Positions 51,932-62,151 are shown, counted from the stretch's first letter. The stretch: DNA of 64,000 nucleotides from Photobacterium profundum SS9 (GCF_000196255.1 NC_006370.1:3671411-3735410); one strand, 5' to 3'. Translations and numbers: made by a program. The notes: a model not told the origin generated them from the sequence alone.

Positions 51932-53875
51932 CTACTTCTGTTGTATGTTTGAATCACTTATTAACGAGATTTCAGCCCCAAAATACCGGCCTTGTCCGCC
52001 ATGTACACCAAGCTGTTTTAATACCTGCCATTCTTTATTATTTTCCACGCCAACAGCGATAACTTTTGCATTCGAATCGGCACAAGCACCGAGCATACTA
52101 CGAACAAATAGTTGATTTTCTTGCCTTTGATGAATTTCACGGATAAGGCTTCGATGGAGTTTAATATAATCCACTTTGATATCTTTTATATAATGGGTGC
52201 TTACAATGGTTCTCCCCGCCTGATCGATCACCAGTTTACAACCAAGCCCGACTATCATCCGTGCGACAGGTCGCATAGCATCAAGATGCTTAACTAAACT
52301 TCCCTCTGGTATTTCAAACGATAGACGATTCAACACTGTTCGCGGGGTTTGTAATAACTCATCTCTTAGCCAACGAACAAAACGTTTATCTAATAGTGCG
52401 ATGATACTGACATTGATAGAAAACACATCGCTCACTGGCATTGTTTTTAGCAATTGTAATGATTTGGCAATAACCAATTTATCCATGCGAATATTAAAAC
52501 CAACCTGTTCAACAGCAGGAAGAAATCGAGATGCTTTAATCAAAACACCATTTTCATCTTTAATACGCGCTAACAATTCGCGATGAAGTAATGTTTCACC
52601 ATCAACATTAACAACGGGTTGTTGATACAATATCGGGCCACCCGCATTAAATACTGCATCTAACAAGGTACGCCAACGTACACTGCCTCGACTATCATCC
52701 CATTGCTGCTCTTTCTTAAATGCATACCAACTGTTTGCCCGATGAAGCTGTGCACTCCGTAATGCCATATCAGCCTCATCCATAATACGGCCTCGTCGCT
52801 CACCGCTAGAAAAGAAAGTCACCCCGATATGACACCAATTATCAGTTTCAAGTGGTGCTGCTGGGGTCAATCTTTCTAATGCTTTTAATAGTTGACTGGT
52901 AAATTGCTTTATTTCTTTTGCTGATTGCTGTGGGATCATAATGGCAAATTCAGCATCAAAGTAACGAGAAAGAACAGTATCTGAATAGCGCTGGATTAAA
53001 TTAGATAAGATCATACCCACATCTTGGATTAAGTCATCAGCTGCCTCTTTTCCCTTTTCTGCCAGTAAGTGATCCCATTCTGAAATACGAATCAAAATAA
53101 CAGAGCCATAGGTGTCTTGATCTTGCACTATTGATTGAAGGCGGCTATCAAATAACACTCGGTTTGCTGTGCCCGTTAATTGATCAAGAAATGTGTGAGT
53201 ACGAATAAACGTATCAAAACGACTGCGCTCTTGACGGGCATCTTTTAACTCAGCAATCATTTGATCAAGGGCTAAACTTGCTGTTGCAGGCCACTCCTCT
53301 TCAGAACCGACAGCGTATTTATCGACACGCCCAGCAAGGATCATGCGTCCTCGTACTTCTAACAGCTCTGAACCATGTAATTGCCTACGTAACCAGTTCA
53401 TGCCCCATACCAAGCCCATAATAATGATCATGATAGCAATACTGATTGATGACATTGCGCCTATCGAATAGGTAAACTCGGTATAAGGAGGTAGTGACTT
53501 AATATCGATATTAAAGCCTGTGTTTTTCTCAAGCTGGTAATGGCTGATATACAATACATTAGGATCGGAGAGTGGATGCAAGCCTTTAAAAGAGTATATA
53601 GAGCCTGCAGAGCTGCTAATTTCAAGTTCAACGACATTACTGGCTTTTAATAAATGCGGTAGCCAACGTGAGAATGCTTGCGCGCCCTCAGGATCTGCCA
53701 ATTGTTGATCGATAACGTTAACCACACCATCAAGATAGTTGGTCAGATAATTTTGCCCTAATTTTCGAAAGCTAATGGCACCGCCAATAAACACAACGAA
53801 AATAGCACAAATAACAATAAGCGTGACAAAAGCAACCAAACGATTGGTTAACTTCATCCCTGATGCTTTTCTCAT
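51932..53875 (-). CDS. csrD: RNase E specificity factor CsrD (MshH)
   Basis: Membrane protein that targets small RNAs CsrB/CsrC for RNase E decay in E. coli; in Vibrio it is also called MshH. The 647 residues have two membrane spans (about 12-34 and 142-162), then a degenerate GGDEF domain with RYFDAEF (304-310) in place of GGDEF, and a degenerate EAL domain with ELL (433-435) in place of EAL. Both losses match CsrD, so cyclase and phosphodiesterase activity are not expected. The start at 53875 follows GGAG. Confidence 0.9.
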   Translation of the reverse strand: MRKASGMKLTNRLVAFVTLIVICAIFVVFIGGAISFRKLGQNYLTNYLDGVVNVIDQQLADPEGAQAFSRWLPHLLKASNVVELEISSSAGSIYSFKGLHPLSDPNVLYISHYQLEKNTGFNIDIKSLPPYTEFTYSIGAMSSISIAIMIIIMGLVWGMNWLRRQLHGSELLEVRGRMILAGRVDKYAVGSEEEWPATASLALDQMIAELKDARQERSRFDTFIRTHTFLDQLTGTANRVLFDSRLQSIVQDQDTYGSVILIRISEWDHLLAEKGKEAADDLIQDVGMILSNLIQRYSDTVLSRYFDAEFAIMIPQQSAKEIKQFTSQLLKALERLTPAAPLETDNWCHIGVTFFSSGERRGRIMDEADMALRSAQLHRANSWYAFKKEQQWDDSRGSVRWRTLLDAVFNAGGPILYQQPVVNVDGETLLHRELLARIKDENGVLIKASRFLPAVEQVGFNIRMDKLVIAKSLQLLKTMPVSDVFSINVSIIALLDKRFVRWLRDELLQTPRTVLNRLSFEIPEGSLVKHLDAMRPVARMIVGLGCKLVIDQAGRTIVSTHYIKDIKVDYIKLHRSLIREIHQRQENQLFVRSMLGACADSNAKVIAVGVENNKEWQVLKQLGVHGGQGRYFGAEISLISDSNIQQK

Positions 53876-54365
53876 ATAACTCCAACGTTACAAGCAGTAT
53901 TGATAGACTATATACAGTTAACTAAAAATTACAGTGTTCAACAATGCAATTTGTTAATTACGTTAACAATGATTATCACTTGTTAGTCTATTAATGTGAA
54001 TCATTGTCTGTAAACATATACCCAAGCTACCTCAAGATGCAGGATTCAGAGTGATCTCAGCGTGTTTAATTCAAGGAAAATGTGTGTAGGAATGGCATTC
54101 CCTTTTAAGCACATTTGACACAGAAGTAGATACGCTGAATCACTCCCGAAGGGCGAGTTTTGTTAGGCTCTATGCGGTGTTACTTATTTTCAACGTAGAA
54201 CGACTAGGTCTATAAATAAGTTCCTTGCCTAGAGCCCAACAAATTCTCGCTGAAACGAGCATCATGAGGTAACTTGGGTATAGTGATATGATTCAATGAA
54301 TTTTATCACTCAATAAACGCTAAAAGCACAGCACCCATAATCGTGGCTAACAAAACTGGAGACCT
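53876..54365. other. Region between csrD and the LysR gene
   Basis: 490 bases without a gene. About half is the palindromic repeat element at 54017-54282, described separately. The flanks are A/T-rich and should contain the csrD promoter (leftward) and the lysR promoter (rightward); no hexamers stand out. GGAG lies four bases before the lysR ATG. Confidence 0.6.
54017..54282. repeat. 266-bp nested palindromic repeat element (MITE-like)
   Basis: Ends are 24-base inverted repeats (54017-54040 and 54259-54282; 22 of 24 match; outer part TATACCCAAG). Inside are two stem-loop lobes. The left one pairs GAGTGAT-CAGCGT (54049-54063) with its complement at 54132-54145 and holds GGAATGGCATTCC at its tip. 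The right one pairs 54154-54172 with 54230-54250, including TTGTTAGGCTCTA. No protein is encoded. It looks like a non-autonomous mobile or scattered chromosomal repeat. Confidence 0.8.
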
Positions 54366-55274
54366 ATGGATTGGATCATTTGCACAAAAAGTTTCGTTAC
54401 CGTTGTTGAACAAGGCTCTCTGGCTCAAGCAGCGACCAAACTCAATACATCAAGTTCAGCATTATCAAAGCGCCTTTCTTGGCTAGAAAGGCAGTTAGGT
54501 GTGCAACTATTAAAACGTACAACACGGAGTTTGACTGTAACAGATGCGGGGAAATTATTTTATCAACGCAGTGCAAGACTACTTGATGATTGGCAGCAAA
54601 TGCTGGCTGAAACGACCTCAACATATGGTGAAGTCAGTGGCGTATTACGTATTGGCGCCCCTCTTGCCACTGGCAGTCGATTATTAGTTAACTACCTAGC
54701 TGAATTTATTGAGACTTATCCTAAGATTCAAGTCGAACTGCACACAGTAACCCCAGGACAACTGCCTGATCTTAACCTTGATGTATTCATCAGCCGTGAA
54801 TTAACTGACTTTAATTCATCCAGTTATATTGCAACGCGATTATTTGATTTCCAACCAGGGTTTTACGCAGCCCCAAGTTATCTCGAAGATAAACCCATAA
54901 TTGAAAACCACCAGCAACTAACACTGCATAATTGCCTACTCTTTGGTACTCATGGGCATGAACAAGAACACATTTTTGAGAACAACTTACACTTGCGCTT
55001 AAAGGGCAATTTCACCACTCAAAATCCTGAAGCATTAGTTGCTGCAGCTGTCGCAGGAATGGGGATTATTCTGGCTGGGGGAAACACAGTGAAACGCGAG
55101 CTAAGTAAAGGTTTACTAGTACCAGTATTACCAGAGCTTAAACAGCCTGTCAGCTCAGCCTATGCTTATTATCCCAAGCTTGATTACAATCATGTTAAAA
55201 CGAAGTTATTCATTGATTTTATTAAAGAAAAATCCAACCTGAAAACTGATAAAAAGCCATTCAAGAAACCATAG
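54366..55274 (+). CDS. LysR-family transcriptional regulator
   Basis: LTTR of 302 residues: an N-terminal winged helix-turn-helix (about 5-62; GSLAQAATKLNTSSSALSKRL with recognition-helix SSALSKRL) and a C-terminal LysR substrate-binding domain (about 88-290). The sequence resembles the single-domain DUF-free CrgA-like group, but ligand and targets cannot be told. No divergent partner gene; the palindromic element lies upstream. Between csrD and ssb this looks like an added gene, since as I recall these are adjacent in Vibrio cholerae. Confidence 0.88.
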   Translation: MDWIICTKSFVTVVEQGSLAQAATKLNTSSSALSKRLSWLERQLGVQLLKRTTRSLTVTDAGKLFYQRSARLLDDWQQMLAETTSTYGEVSGVLRIGAPLATGSRLLVNYLAEFIETYPKIQVELHTVTPGQLPDLNLDVFISRELTDFNSSSYIATRLFDFQPGFYAAPSYLEDKPIIENHQQLTLHNCLLFGTHGHEQEHIFENNLHLRLKGNFTTQNPEALVAAAVAGMGIILAGGNTVKRELSKGLLVPVLPELKQPVSSAYAYYPKLDYNHVKTKLFIDFIKEKSNLKTDKKPFKKP

Positions 55275-55280
55275 ATAATA

Positions 55281-55308
55281 AAAAAGCAGCGCGAACGCTG
55301 CTTCTTAA
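55281..55308. terminator. Terminator of ssb, convergent with lysR
   Basis: AAGCAGCG/CGCTGCTT, 8-bp stem with a UUCG loop on the minus strand, followed by TTTTT in the ssb direction. On the plus strand the T-run is weak. Confidence 0.88.
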
Positions 55309-55344
55309 ATCATGCTATTCCAAACCTACAACTAAGACGTTGAG

Positions 55345-55896
55345 CTAGAATGGGATATCATCATCAAAATCCATTGGGGGCTCATTGTACTGCTGCTGAG
55401 GCTGTTGAGGAGCCTGCTGCGGTTGCTGAGGAGCCTGTTGCTGTTGTTGAGGTGCAACGCTCTGCTGAGGAGCAGCTGCAGGTTGTTGAGGTTTACCCCA
55501 GTTACCTTGCTGTTGCTGTTGTTGTTGCTGCTGACCGCCGCCTTGACGACCGCCTAGCATTTGCATTACGCCATTAAAGCCCTGAACAACAACTTCTGTT
55601 GTGTACTGATCTTGGCCTTGCTGATTTTGCCATTTACGTGTTTGTAATTGACCTTCGATGTATACCTGTGAACCTTTACGCAAGTATTCACCAGCAACTT
55701 CAGCAAGCTTACCGAACAGCGCCACACGGTGCCATTCTGTTTTTTCACGTTGCTCGCCCGTTGCCTTATCACGCCATGATTCAGAGGTAGCAATTGTTAT
55801 GTTTGCTACTGCACTACCACTTGGCATATAACGGATTTCTGGGTCATTACCTAAGTTACCGACTAAGATAACCTTATTTACACCACGACTGGCCAT
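55345..55896 (-). CDS. ssb: Single-stranded DNA-binding protein
   Basis: Tetrameric ssDNA-binding protein for replication, repair and recombination. The 183 residues comprise an OB-fold (about 1-110) with the conserved N-terminal [14 protein letters not shown] and KTEWHRV, a glutamine-rich linker containing a run of nine Gln (about 126-134), and the acidic protein-interaction tip DFDDDIPF. The start MASRGVNKV follows TTGGAG by 6 bases. It diverges from uvrA. Confidence 0.97.
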   Translation of the reverse strand: MASRGVNKVILVGNLGNDPEIRYMPSGSAVANITIATSESWRDKATGEQREKTEWHRVALFGKLAEVAGEYLRKGSQVYIEGQLQTRKWQNQQGQDQYTTEVVVQGFNGVMQMLGGRQGGGQQQQQQQQQGNWGKPQQPAAAPQQSVAPQQQQQAPQQPQQAPQQPQQQYNEPPMDFDDDIPF

Positions 55897-56258
55897 ACTT
55901 AACTCCAAATCTGTCTGCGCACTACTTGATTATCAATAGCCGCTTAGTCAAAGTTTACACTTAATCGCGCAGTTTATCATGTTGGCACCGCTCAAGCATA
56001 GCGCTCAAACTGTGTTATCTGACGCAATTTTTACTCATTATCTATTTAACGAAAAATCACACGCCTTAAGCATATTGTTATCACACAAAAATACTGCTTC
56101 GATACTAATATTCACGTAAAAGCACAAATAATAAACCGATCTATTCTTGGCTAAATTTCACTCTTTATACTGTATCTTTATACAGCATGTGCTTTCAAGC
56201 TTTTCTTGCCTATGCAATAATAACAAATCAATTAGTCGACCATAAAGCTCATATCAAT
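55897..56258. promoter_or_regulatory. ssb-uvrA divergent control region
   Basis: 362 bases between the two SOS genes. It contains the LexA box at 56170-56185 and should hold both promoters. Hexamers near the LexA box overlap it, as for E. coli uvrA, but I did not fix them. Nothing else of note. Confidence 0.7.
56170..56185. promoter_or_regulatory. LexA (SOS) box
   Basis: CTGTATCTTTATACAG is a perfect CTGT-N8-ACAG operator with A/T core. It lies 74 bases before the uvrA ATG and about 270 bases before ssb. LexA bound here would repress uvrA directly. The distance to ssb leaves control of ssb less certain. Confidence 0.95.
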
Positions 56259-59084
56259 ATGGATTATATCGAAGTCAGGGGTGCTCGCACTCACAACCTA
56301 AAAAATATCAATCTCTCTATTCCTCGCGATAAGCTGATTGTTATCACCGGATTATCGGGTTCAGGGAAATCATCATTGGCTTTTGATACCTTATATGCAG
56401 AAGGTCAGCGCCGCTATGTTGAATCACTGTCAGCCTATGCTCGACAATTCCTATCGTTAATGGAAAAACCCGATGTCGACCATATTGAAGGGCTATCACC
56501 AGCCATATCAATAGAACAGAAATCAACATCGCATAACCCACGATCAACAGTCGGTACGATCACTGAAATTTATGACTACTTACGCTTGCTGTATGCACGC
56601 GTGGGTGAGCCGCGTTGCCCAACACACGATGTAACACTGGCAGCGCAAACCGTCAGCCAGATGGTGGATAAAGTATTAGAATTGCCAGAAGGCAGTAAAA
56701 TGATGCTGCTTGCCCCAATCGTAAAAGCGCGTAAAGGTGAGCATGTAAAAGCGCTGGCGAACCTAGCAGCTCAAGGGTATATCCGAGCGCGTATTGATGG
56801 CGAAGTATGTGATCTTTCTGATCCACCTACCCTCGAGTTACATAAAAAACATACCATTGAGGTCGTGGTCGATCGCTTCAAGGTGCGTGATGATCTACAG
56901 CTACGTTTAGCGGAATCTTTCGAAACAGCCTTAGAGTTATCAGGTGGCAATGTATTAATCTGCCCAATGGATGACGACCAACCTGCTGAGTTATTATTTT
57001 CTGCTAATTTTGCCTGCCCACATTGTGGTTATAGCATGCAAGAACTAGAACCGCGTTTATTCTCATTTAATAATCCGGCTGGTGCATGTGGCACTTGTGA
57101 CGGATTAGGGGTTCAGCAATATTTTGACCCTGACCGTGTGATACAAAACGGTGATCTAAGCCTATCTGGCGGAGCAATACGAGGCTGGGATAAGCGTAAT
57201 TTCTATTATTTTCAGATGTTGAAATCAATGGCTGAACACTATGATTTTGATGTTGAATCCGCCTTCAATGAATTACCGAGAAAAATCAAAGATCTCATTC
57301 TTAGAGGTTCAGGTAAAACTGAAATTGAATTTAAGTACATTAATGACCGTGGTGATATAACGGTTCGACGTCATCCTTTTGAGGGGATCCTCAATAATAT
57401 GGAACGTCGTTACCGTGAAACAGAATCGAACGCCGTACGTGAAGAGCTGGCAAAATTTGTTTCTACTAAACACTGTTCGAGCTGTCACGGTTCACGTTTA
57501 CGTCAAGAAGCACGTCATGTGTTTATTGCAGACACAAACCTACCTACCATCTGTGAAATGAGCATCAATGAAACATATAACTTTTTTGATACGCTTTCAC
57601 TGGTGGGTCAGAGAGCACAAATCGCCGACAAAATATTAAAAGAAATCAAAGACCGCTTAACCTTCTTAGTCAATGTGGGCCTTAACTACCTGAATTTATC
57701 ACGCAGTGCCGATACGCTGTCTGGTGGTGAAGCACAACGTATTCGCCTTGCAAGCCAAATAGGCGCAGGGCTTGTAGGAGTTATGTATGTGCTTGATGAA
57801 CCTTCAATTGGCCTTCATCAGCGTGATAATGAACGTTTACTCAAAACCTTAAATCACCTGCGTGATCTCGGTAATACGGTTATCGTGGTCGAACATGATG
57901 AAGATGCGATTCGCGCAGCTGATTATGTGATTGATATTGGCCCAGGTGCGGGGGTGCACGGCGGGGAAATCATCGCAGAAGGTACAATGGAAGACATTCT
58001 TAATGCGCCAAAATCCTTAACGGGTCAGTATTTAAGTGGCAAAAAATCCATTGCTATCCCAGAACACCGTACGCCGATGGATCCAGATAAAACCGTTAAA
58101 TTACTGGGGGCGACAGGTAATAACCTTAAAAATGTCGATGTTGAAATTCCAGTCGGTCTATTTACCTGTATTACTGGTGTTTCAGGCTCTGGTAAATCAA
58201 CGCTAATCAACGATACTTTCTTCCGTATTGCTCACCACCAGCTCAATGGCGCAACAACCGGTGAGGCTGCTCCTTATCGTGAGATTCAAAATTTAGAACA
58301 TTTTGATAAGGTCATTGAAATTGATCAAAGCCCAATAGGACGCACACCACGCTCTAATCCGGCAACCTATACCGGCATATTTACGCCTATACGTGAACTA
58401 TTTGCGGGCACCCAAGAATCTCGTTCTCGTGGTTATAAACCTGGCCGTTTTAGCTTTAACGTTAAAGGTGGGCGCTGCGAATCTTGCCAAGGTGATGGGC
58501 TAATCAAAGTCGAAATGCATTTCTTACCAGATGTCTATGTGCCTTGTGATGCTTGTAATAGCAAGCGCTACAACCGTGAAACATTGGAAGTGCGCTACAA
58601 AGGTAAGTCTATTCACGAAGTCTTGGATTTAACCGTTGAAGATGCCCGTGAATTTTTTGATCCCGTTCCCGCTATTGCAAGAAAACTACAAACATTAATG
58701 GATGTCGGTTTATCGTATATTCGCTTAGGTCAAGCTGCGACCACGATTTCCGGCGGTGAAGCGCAGCGTGTAAAATTAGCCCGCGAGCTATCGAAGCGAG
58801 ACACCGGACAAACACTGTATATATTGGATGAACCAACCACAGGGTTACACTTCCATGATATTCAACAGCTGCTGGTCGTACTGCATCGCTTGCGTGATAG
58901 AGGCAATACTATCGTGGTCATTGAGCATAACCTTGATGTAGTAAAGACTGCAGATTGGATTATTGATCTTGGTCCAGAAGGTGGTAACGGTGGTGGTGAA
59001 ATTGTTGCGGCAGGTACACCTGAACAGGTCGCTCAAGTGGCAGGTTCACATACAGCACACTTCCTTAAACCTCTTTTGCCTTAA
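56259..59084 (+). CDS. uvrA: Excinuclease ABC subunit A
   Basis: DNA damage recognition ATPase of nucleotide excision repair. The 941 residues have two ABC-type ATPase modules: Walker A GLSGSGKS (31-38) and GVSGSGKS (near 640), signatures LSGGEAQRI and ISGGEAQRV, zinc-binding cysteines (CPHCGYS, CSSCHGS, CESCQGD). The start [14 protein letters not shown] aligns with E. coli; an ATG 24 codons earlier overlaps the LexA box and adds no conserved sequence. It is preceded by the SOS box. Confidence 0.97.
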   Translation: MDYIEVRGARTHNLKNINLSIPRDKLIVITGLSGSGKSSLAFDTLYAEGQRRYVESLSAYARQFLSLMEKPDVDHIEGLSPAISIEQKSTSHNPRSTVGTITEIYDYLRLLYARVGEPRCPTHDVTLAAQTVSQMVDKVLELPEGSKMMLLAPIVKARKGEHVKALANLAAQGYIRARIDGEVCDLSDPPTLELHKKHTIEVVVDRFKVRDDLQLRLAESFETALELSGGNVLICPMDDDQPAELLFSANFACPHCGYSMQELEPRLFSFNNPAGACGTCDGLGVQQYFDPDRVIQNGDLSLSGGAIRGWDKRNFYYFQMLKSMAEHYDFDVESAFNELPRKIKDLILRGSGKTEIEFKYINDRGDITVRRHPFEGILNNMERRYRETESNAVREELAKFVSTKHCSSCHGSRLRQEARHVFIADTNLPTICEMSINETYNFFDTLSLVGQRAQIADKILKEIKDRLTFLVNVGLNYLNLSRSADTLSGGEAQRIRLASQIGAGLVGVMYVLDEPSIGLHQRDNERLLKTLNHLRDLGNTVIVVEHDEDAIRAADYVIDIGPGAGVHGGEIIAEGTMEDILNAPKSLTGQYLSGKKSIAIPEHRTPMDPDKTVKLLGATGNNLKNVDVEIPVGLFTCITGVSGSGKSTLINDTFFRIAHHQLNGATTGEAAPYREIQNLEHFDKVIEIDQSPIGRTPRSNPATYTGIFTPIRELFAGTQESRSRGYKPGRFSFNVKGGRCESCQGDGLIKVEMHFLPDVYVPCDACNSKRYNRETLEVRYKGKSIHEVLDLTVEDAREFFDPVPAIARKLQTLMDVGLSYIRLGQAATTISGGEAQRVKLARELSKRDTGQTLYILDEPTTGLHFHDIQQLLVVLHRLRDRGNTIVVIEHNLDVVKTADWIIDLGPEGGNGGGEIVAAGTPEQVAQVAGSHTAHFLKPLLP

Positions 59085-59122
59085 GCTGCTTTTGTCTTGA
59101 GCTGCTAAGAAATCAACGTTAT

Positions 59123-59150
59123 AGGCTGATATAATTATCAGCCTTTATTT
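59123..59150 (+). terminator. uvrA terminator
   Basis: 9-bp stem AGGCTGATA/TATCAGCCT with a TAAT loop, then TTATTTT. The next gene starts only 33 bases later, so it must use read-through or an internal promoter. Confidence 0.85.
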
Positions 59151-59182
59151 TGCTTAAACATGTCAACAAGCATGGATATAAA

Positions 59183-60952
59183 ATGACAGTGTTACACTTG
59201 CAAGGCACCAAGCTCGCAGAGCAGAGCATGAGTAAACCATTAGTGAAAACATTCATTGTTTCACTCGGTTTTTTGTTTGTGCTAACGATGCACTACTTCC
59301 AGCATAATCCTGGCGGTTCAGGGCTTGAGCTGTCATTTAATACCGCCAGTTGGATCCCATTTAGTATCGCGATTTCACTGGGATTATTAGAGAGTTGTCG
59401 CCAAAAAGTGTGGCGCTACTCTCGACTGACCATTGTATTATTTGCTTGCTGTGTATTACTCACCTTACCTGTTTTTTATCCAAATTCTGACGCACTGGCA
59501 GTGGCTAACCGCCTGATTGCACTTTGGGCTGGGTTCTTATTTTTTATGGGGTTACAGCAGTTTACGTTTACCCCTAAGCAGCGCCAGCGCATGTTATGGC
59601 TTATTCTCATAGGTGTGTTTATTCAAGCAGTCTTTGGCTGGTATCAGTTCATGTGGATGGAAGCCGACAATGCTTTTGGTTACAACACACTGAACAACCG
59701 ACCTTATGGCACTTTTCAGCAACCAAATGTAATGGCAAGTTTTCTTGCAACAGGCTTAGTACTGTCTGCTTACTTACTTGCACGCATTCCGATGTATCGC
59801 GGTAAGTGGTCATGGCAGCAGCTTCTGTTATTGCTCATTCCCGTTATCACGATTCCAATCATTGTGGCATTAAACTCTCGTACTGGCTGGATCGGGGCGA
59901 TCGTCGGTGTCGGCCTGATGATCCCCTACCTACGTCGCTTTGCTGCAAAAGCCCAATTACGCATGTGGCTATTGATGATCGTGATGGGATTAAGTGTATC
60001 TTGGAGTATTAATTCCACGACAGGTTGGGGACCAAAAACTGAACGAATAACGCTTGAAAGTGCTCGTTCTATCCATATCCCGCAAGCTTATAAAATGTTT
60101 CGTACCGAGTCACTAATGGGCTATGGCTATGGTCGATTTGAACCCGCATATATCACCCAAACCGCAAAGTGGCATCAAGCGGATCCCACTCAACCTTACG
60201 GATTACCTAATTTAGACCACCCTCATAATGAACTGGTTTATTGGGCATCTGAAGGGGGGATCATTCCTTTAATCGCCTTGCTACTTACGGCGGCAGCAGT
60301 GTTATTTAAAATCAGCAAGGCACGAGAAGGCACTCAACTCGCATTAGTCGGGCTTTTCTTCCCCATCGTTTTACACACTCAATTAGAGTATCCCTTCTAC
60401 CACTCATTAGCCCATTGGGTTATTTTTATCATCCTGATTTATTGGGTCGATAACCTAACGGCAAAATATAATAAACATGAAATGCGATATGTAATGACGA
60501 TTAAATCTTTAGCGTTAATCATGCCTATTGTCATTAGTGGTTTTATGTTAACAACGTTGTACTCGGGTTGGTTGTTAACCAAATTTGAAACGACACGTCC
60601 AGTTAATATTGATTACTTAATGCAGGTTAATAATCCTTGGGCTTGGCAAAACCGTTTTGATTGGGATTTACATTTAACGCAACTCCAGCTAGGAACGGCG
60701 AGTAACAATCCTGCACTCATTGAAGAATACATTCAATGGGCGACAAAAAAAGCCGTTGATTGGCCTCGTCCGGCGCTATATCATAACTTGATTTCAGCTT
60801 ATCAATTACTAGGTAAGCCAGAACGAGCGAGTCAAATAAAGCAAGAAGCCGAATATTTATTTCCAGGCTCTGATTTTGCTACTTCAGAGGCACAAACAGC
60901 ACTGCCTTCTGGCACTATATCCCAAGCGAACATACTCAACGAAGTGAATTAA
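59183..60952 (+). CDS. pglL: O-oligosaccharyltransferase PglL (Wzy family)
   Basis: Multi-span enzyme that transfers lipid-linked glycans to serine/threonine of exported proteins such as pilins. The 589 residues have about twelve hydrophobic segments, the Wzy_C-type region with NSRTGW (231-236) and QQPNVMAS (180-187), and the essential histidine region DHPHNELV (345-352). A soluble C-terminal part follows. The homologue in the same place in Vibrio cholerae (VC0393) is a known O-OTase. Starts at 59183 (GGAT 6 bases upstream) or 59228 are both possible. Confidence 0.88.
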   Translation: MTVLHLQGTKLAEQSMSKPLVKTFIVSLGFLFVLTMHYFQHNPGGSGLELSFNTASWIPFSIAISLGLLESCRQKVWRYSRLTIVLFACCVLLTLPVFYPNSDALAVANRLIALWAGFLFFMGLQQFTFTPKQRQRMLWLILIGVFIQAVFGWYQFMWMEADNAFGYNTLNNRPYGTFQQPNVMASFLATGLVLSAYLLARIPMYRGKWSWQQLLLLLIPVITIPIIVALNSRTGWIGAIVGVGLMIPYLRRFAAKAQLRMWLLMIVMGLSVSWSINSTTGWGPKTERITLESARSIHIPQAYKMFRTESLMGYGYGRFEPAYITQTAKWHQADPTQPYGLPNLDHPHNELVYWASEGGIIPLIALLLTAAAVLFKISKAREGTQLALVGLFFPIVLHTQLEYPFYHSLAHWVIFIILIYWVDNLTAKYNKHEMRYVMTIKSLALIMPIVISGFMLTTLYSGWLLTKFETTRPVNIDYLMQVNNPWAWQNRFDWDLHLTQLQLGTASNNPALIEEYIQWATKKAVDWPRPALYHNLISAYQLLGKPERASQIKQEAEYLFPGSDFATSEAQTALPSGTISQANILNEVN

Positions 60953-60981
60953 ATCAGCACAGATTTCTCAAATATTGATCA

Positions 60982-61010
60982 AAAACGGCTACCGAGGTAG
61001 CCGTTTTATT
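60982..61010. terminator. Bidirectional terminator after pglL
   Basis: 11-bp stem AAAACGGCTAC/GTAGCCGTTTT with a CGAG loop. T-runs on either side serve pglL and the convergent aminotransferase gene. Confidence 0.92.
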
Positions 61011-61032
61011 CAAAAAATACATGATGAATGTT

Positions 61033-62151
61033 TTACTTCAATGTCGATTCCAAAGCTTTTAAACATAATGCGACATTTTCACTGCGTGCGGCATATCCCA
61101 TTAAACCAATACGCCATGCTTTGCCCCCTAAAGCCCCGAGCCCTGCACCAATTTCAAGGTTATAGCGTTCAAGCAACTTTTTACGTACTAACGCATCATC
61201 AACACCATCAGGGATATATACCGCATTAAGCTGCGGCAAACGCGAGGCTTCATCAACAACAAAAGTAATACCGAGTTTTTCTAAGCCTTCACGTAACTCT
61301 AAATGAGCATCTTTATGACGTTGCCAAGCATTTTCTAACCCTTCATTTTGTAATAATACCAAGGCTTCATGCAGGGCATACAAGCTATTGACTGGCGCAG
61401 TATGATGATAAGTTCGCTTACCTTCCCCACTCCAATACCCTAGTACTAAACTTTGATCCAAGAACCAACTTTGTACGGGTGTTTTACGAGCTTGAATTTT
61501 ATCAATCGCGCGCTGAGAAAATGTTAATGGTGATAAGCCAGGCACGCATGATAAACATTTCTGGCTACCTGAATAAACAGCATCTAACTGCCATTCATCA
61601 ACCAATAAAGGAACACCGCCTAACGATGTCACAGCATCAACAATGGTCAAACAATCATGTTGACGTGCCAGTTTCGCCAGGGCTTCAGCGTCACTTAACG
61701 CACCTGTTGATGTTTCAGCATGCACAAATGCTAAAACTTTCGCATCAGGATTATCAATTAACGCTTGTTCCACCAGCAGAGGATCAACAGGCTCTCCCCA
61801 CGTATTATCGACAACAACTGCCTTCCCACCACATCGTTCGACATTTTCACGCATGCGATCGCCAAATACACCATTACGGCAAACAATGACTTTGTCACCC
61901 GGCTCGACAAGGTTAACAAAGCACGCTTCCATACCTGCACTACCAGGGGCAGACACGGCAATAGTAAATGTATTTTTAGTCTGAAAGGCATATTGAAGCA
62001 GCTGTTTTAGCTCATCCATCATCCCAACAAAAAGGGGATCTAAATGCCCTATCGTCGGACGGCTAAGTGCTTGTAGAACTTGCGGGTAAATATCGGATGG
62101 ACCAGGTCCCATTAGTGTTCGTTGCGGAGGGTAAAAGCTAGTAATTGTCAT
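61033..62151 (-). CDS. Class V aminotransferase, alanine/serine-glyoxylate type
   Basis: PLP-dependent aminotransferase of 372 residues with D172 (TIVDAVTS) and the Schiff-base lysine K198 in SGSQKCLSC. The N-terminus MGPGPSDI and the GSQK motif fit the alanine-glyoxylate/serine-glyoxylate (PucG-like) group; the substrate is inferred from family. It is divergent from lysC. A gene of this kind upstream of lysC is typical for Vibrionaceae. Confidence 0.85.
   Translation of the reverse strand: MTITSFYPPQRTLMGPGPSDIYPQVLQALSRPTIGHLDPLFVGMMDELKQLLQYAFQTKNTFTIAVSAPGSAGMEACFVNLVEPGDKVIVCRNGVFGDRMRENVERCGGKAVVVDNTWGEPVDPLLVEQALIDNPDAKVLAFVHAETSTGALSDAEALAKLARQHDCLTIVDAVTSLGGVPLLVDEWQLDAVYSGSQKCLSCVPGLSPLTFSQRAIDKIQARKTPVQSWFLDQSLVLGYWSGEGKRTYHHTAPVNSLYALHEALVLLQNEGLENAWQRHKDAHLELREGLEKLGITFVVDEASRLPQLNAVYIPDGVDDALVRKKLLERYNLEIGAGLGALGGKAWRIGLMGYAARSENVALCLKALESTLK

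Noticed and set aside
51932..53875. csrD as an active diguanylate cyclase or phosphodiesterase
   Set aside because: GGDEF is replaced by RYFDAEF and EAL by ELL, so catalytic residues are missing.
56187..56258. Upstream ATG for uvrA giving 24 extra residues
   Set aside because: It directly follows the LexA box, and the extension is absent from known UvrA; the start at 56259 aligns.
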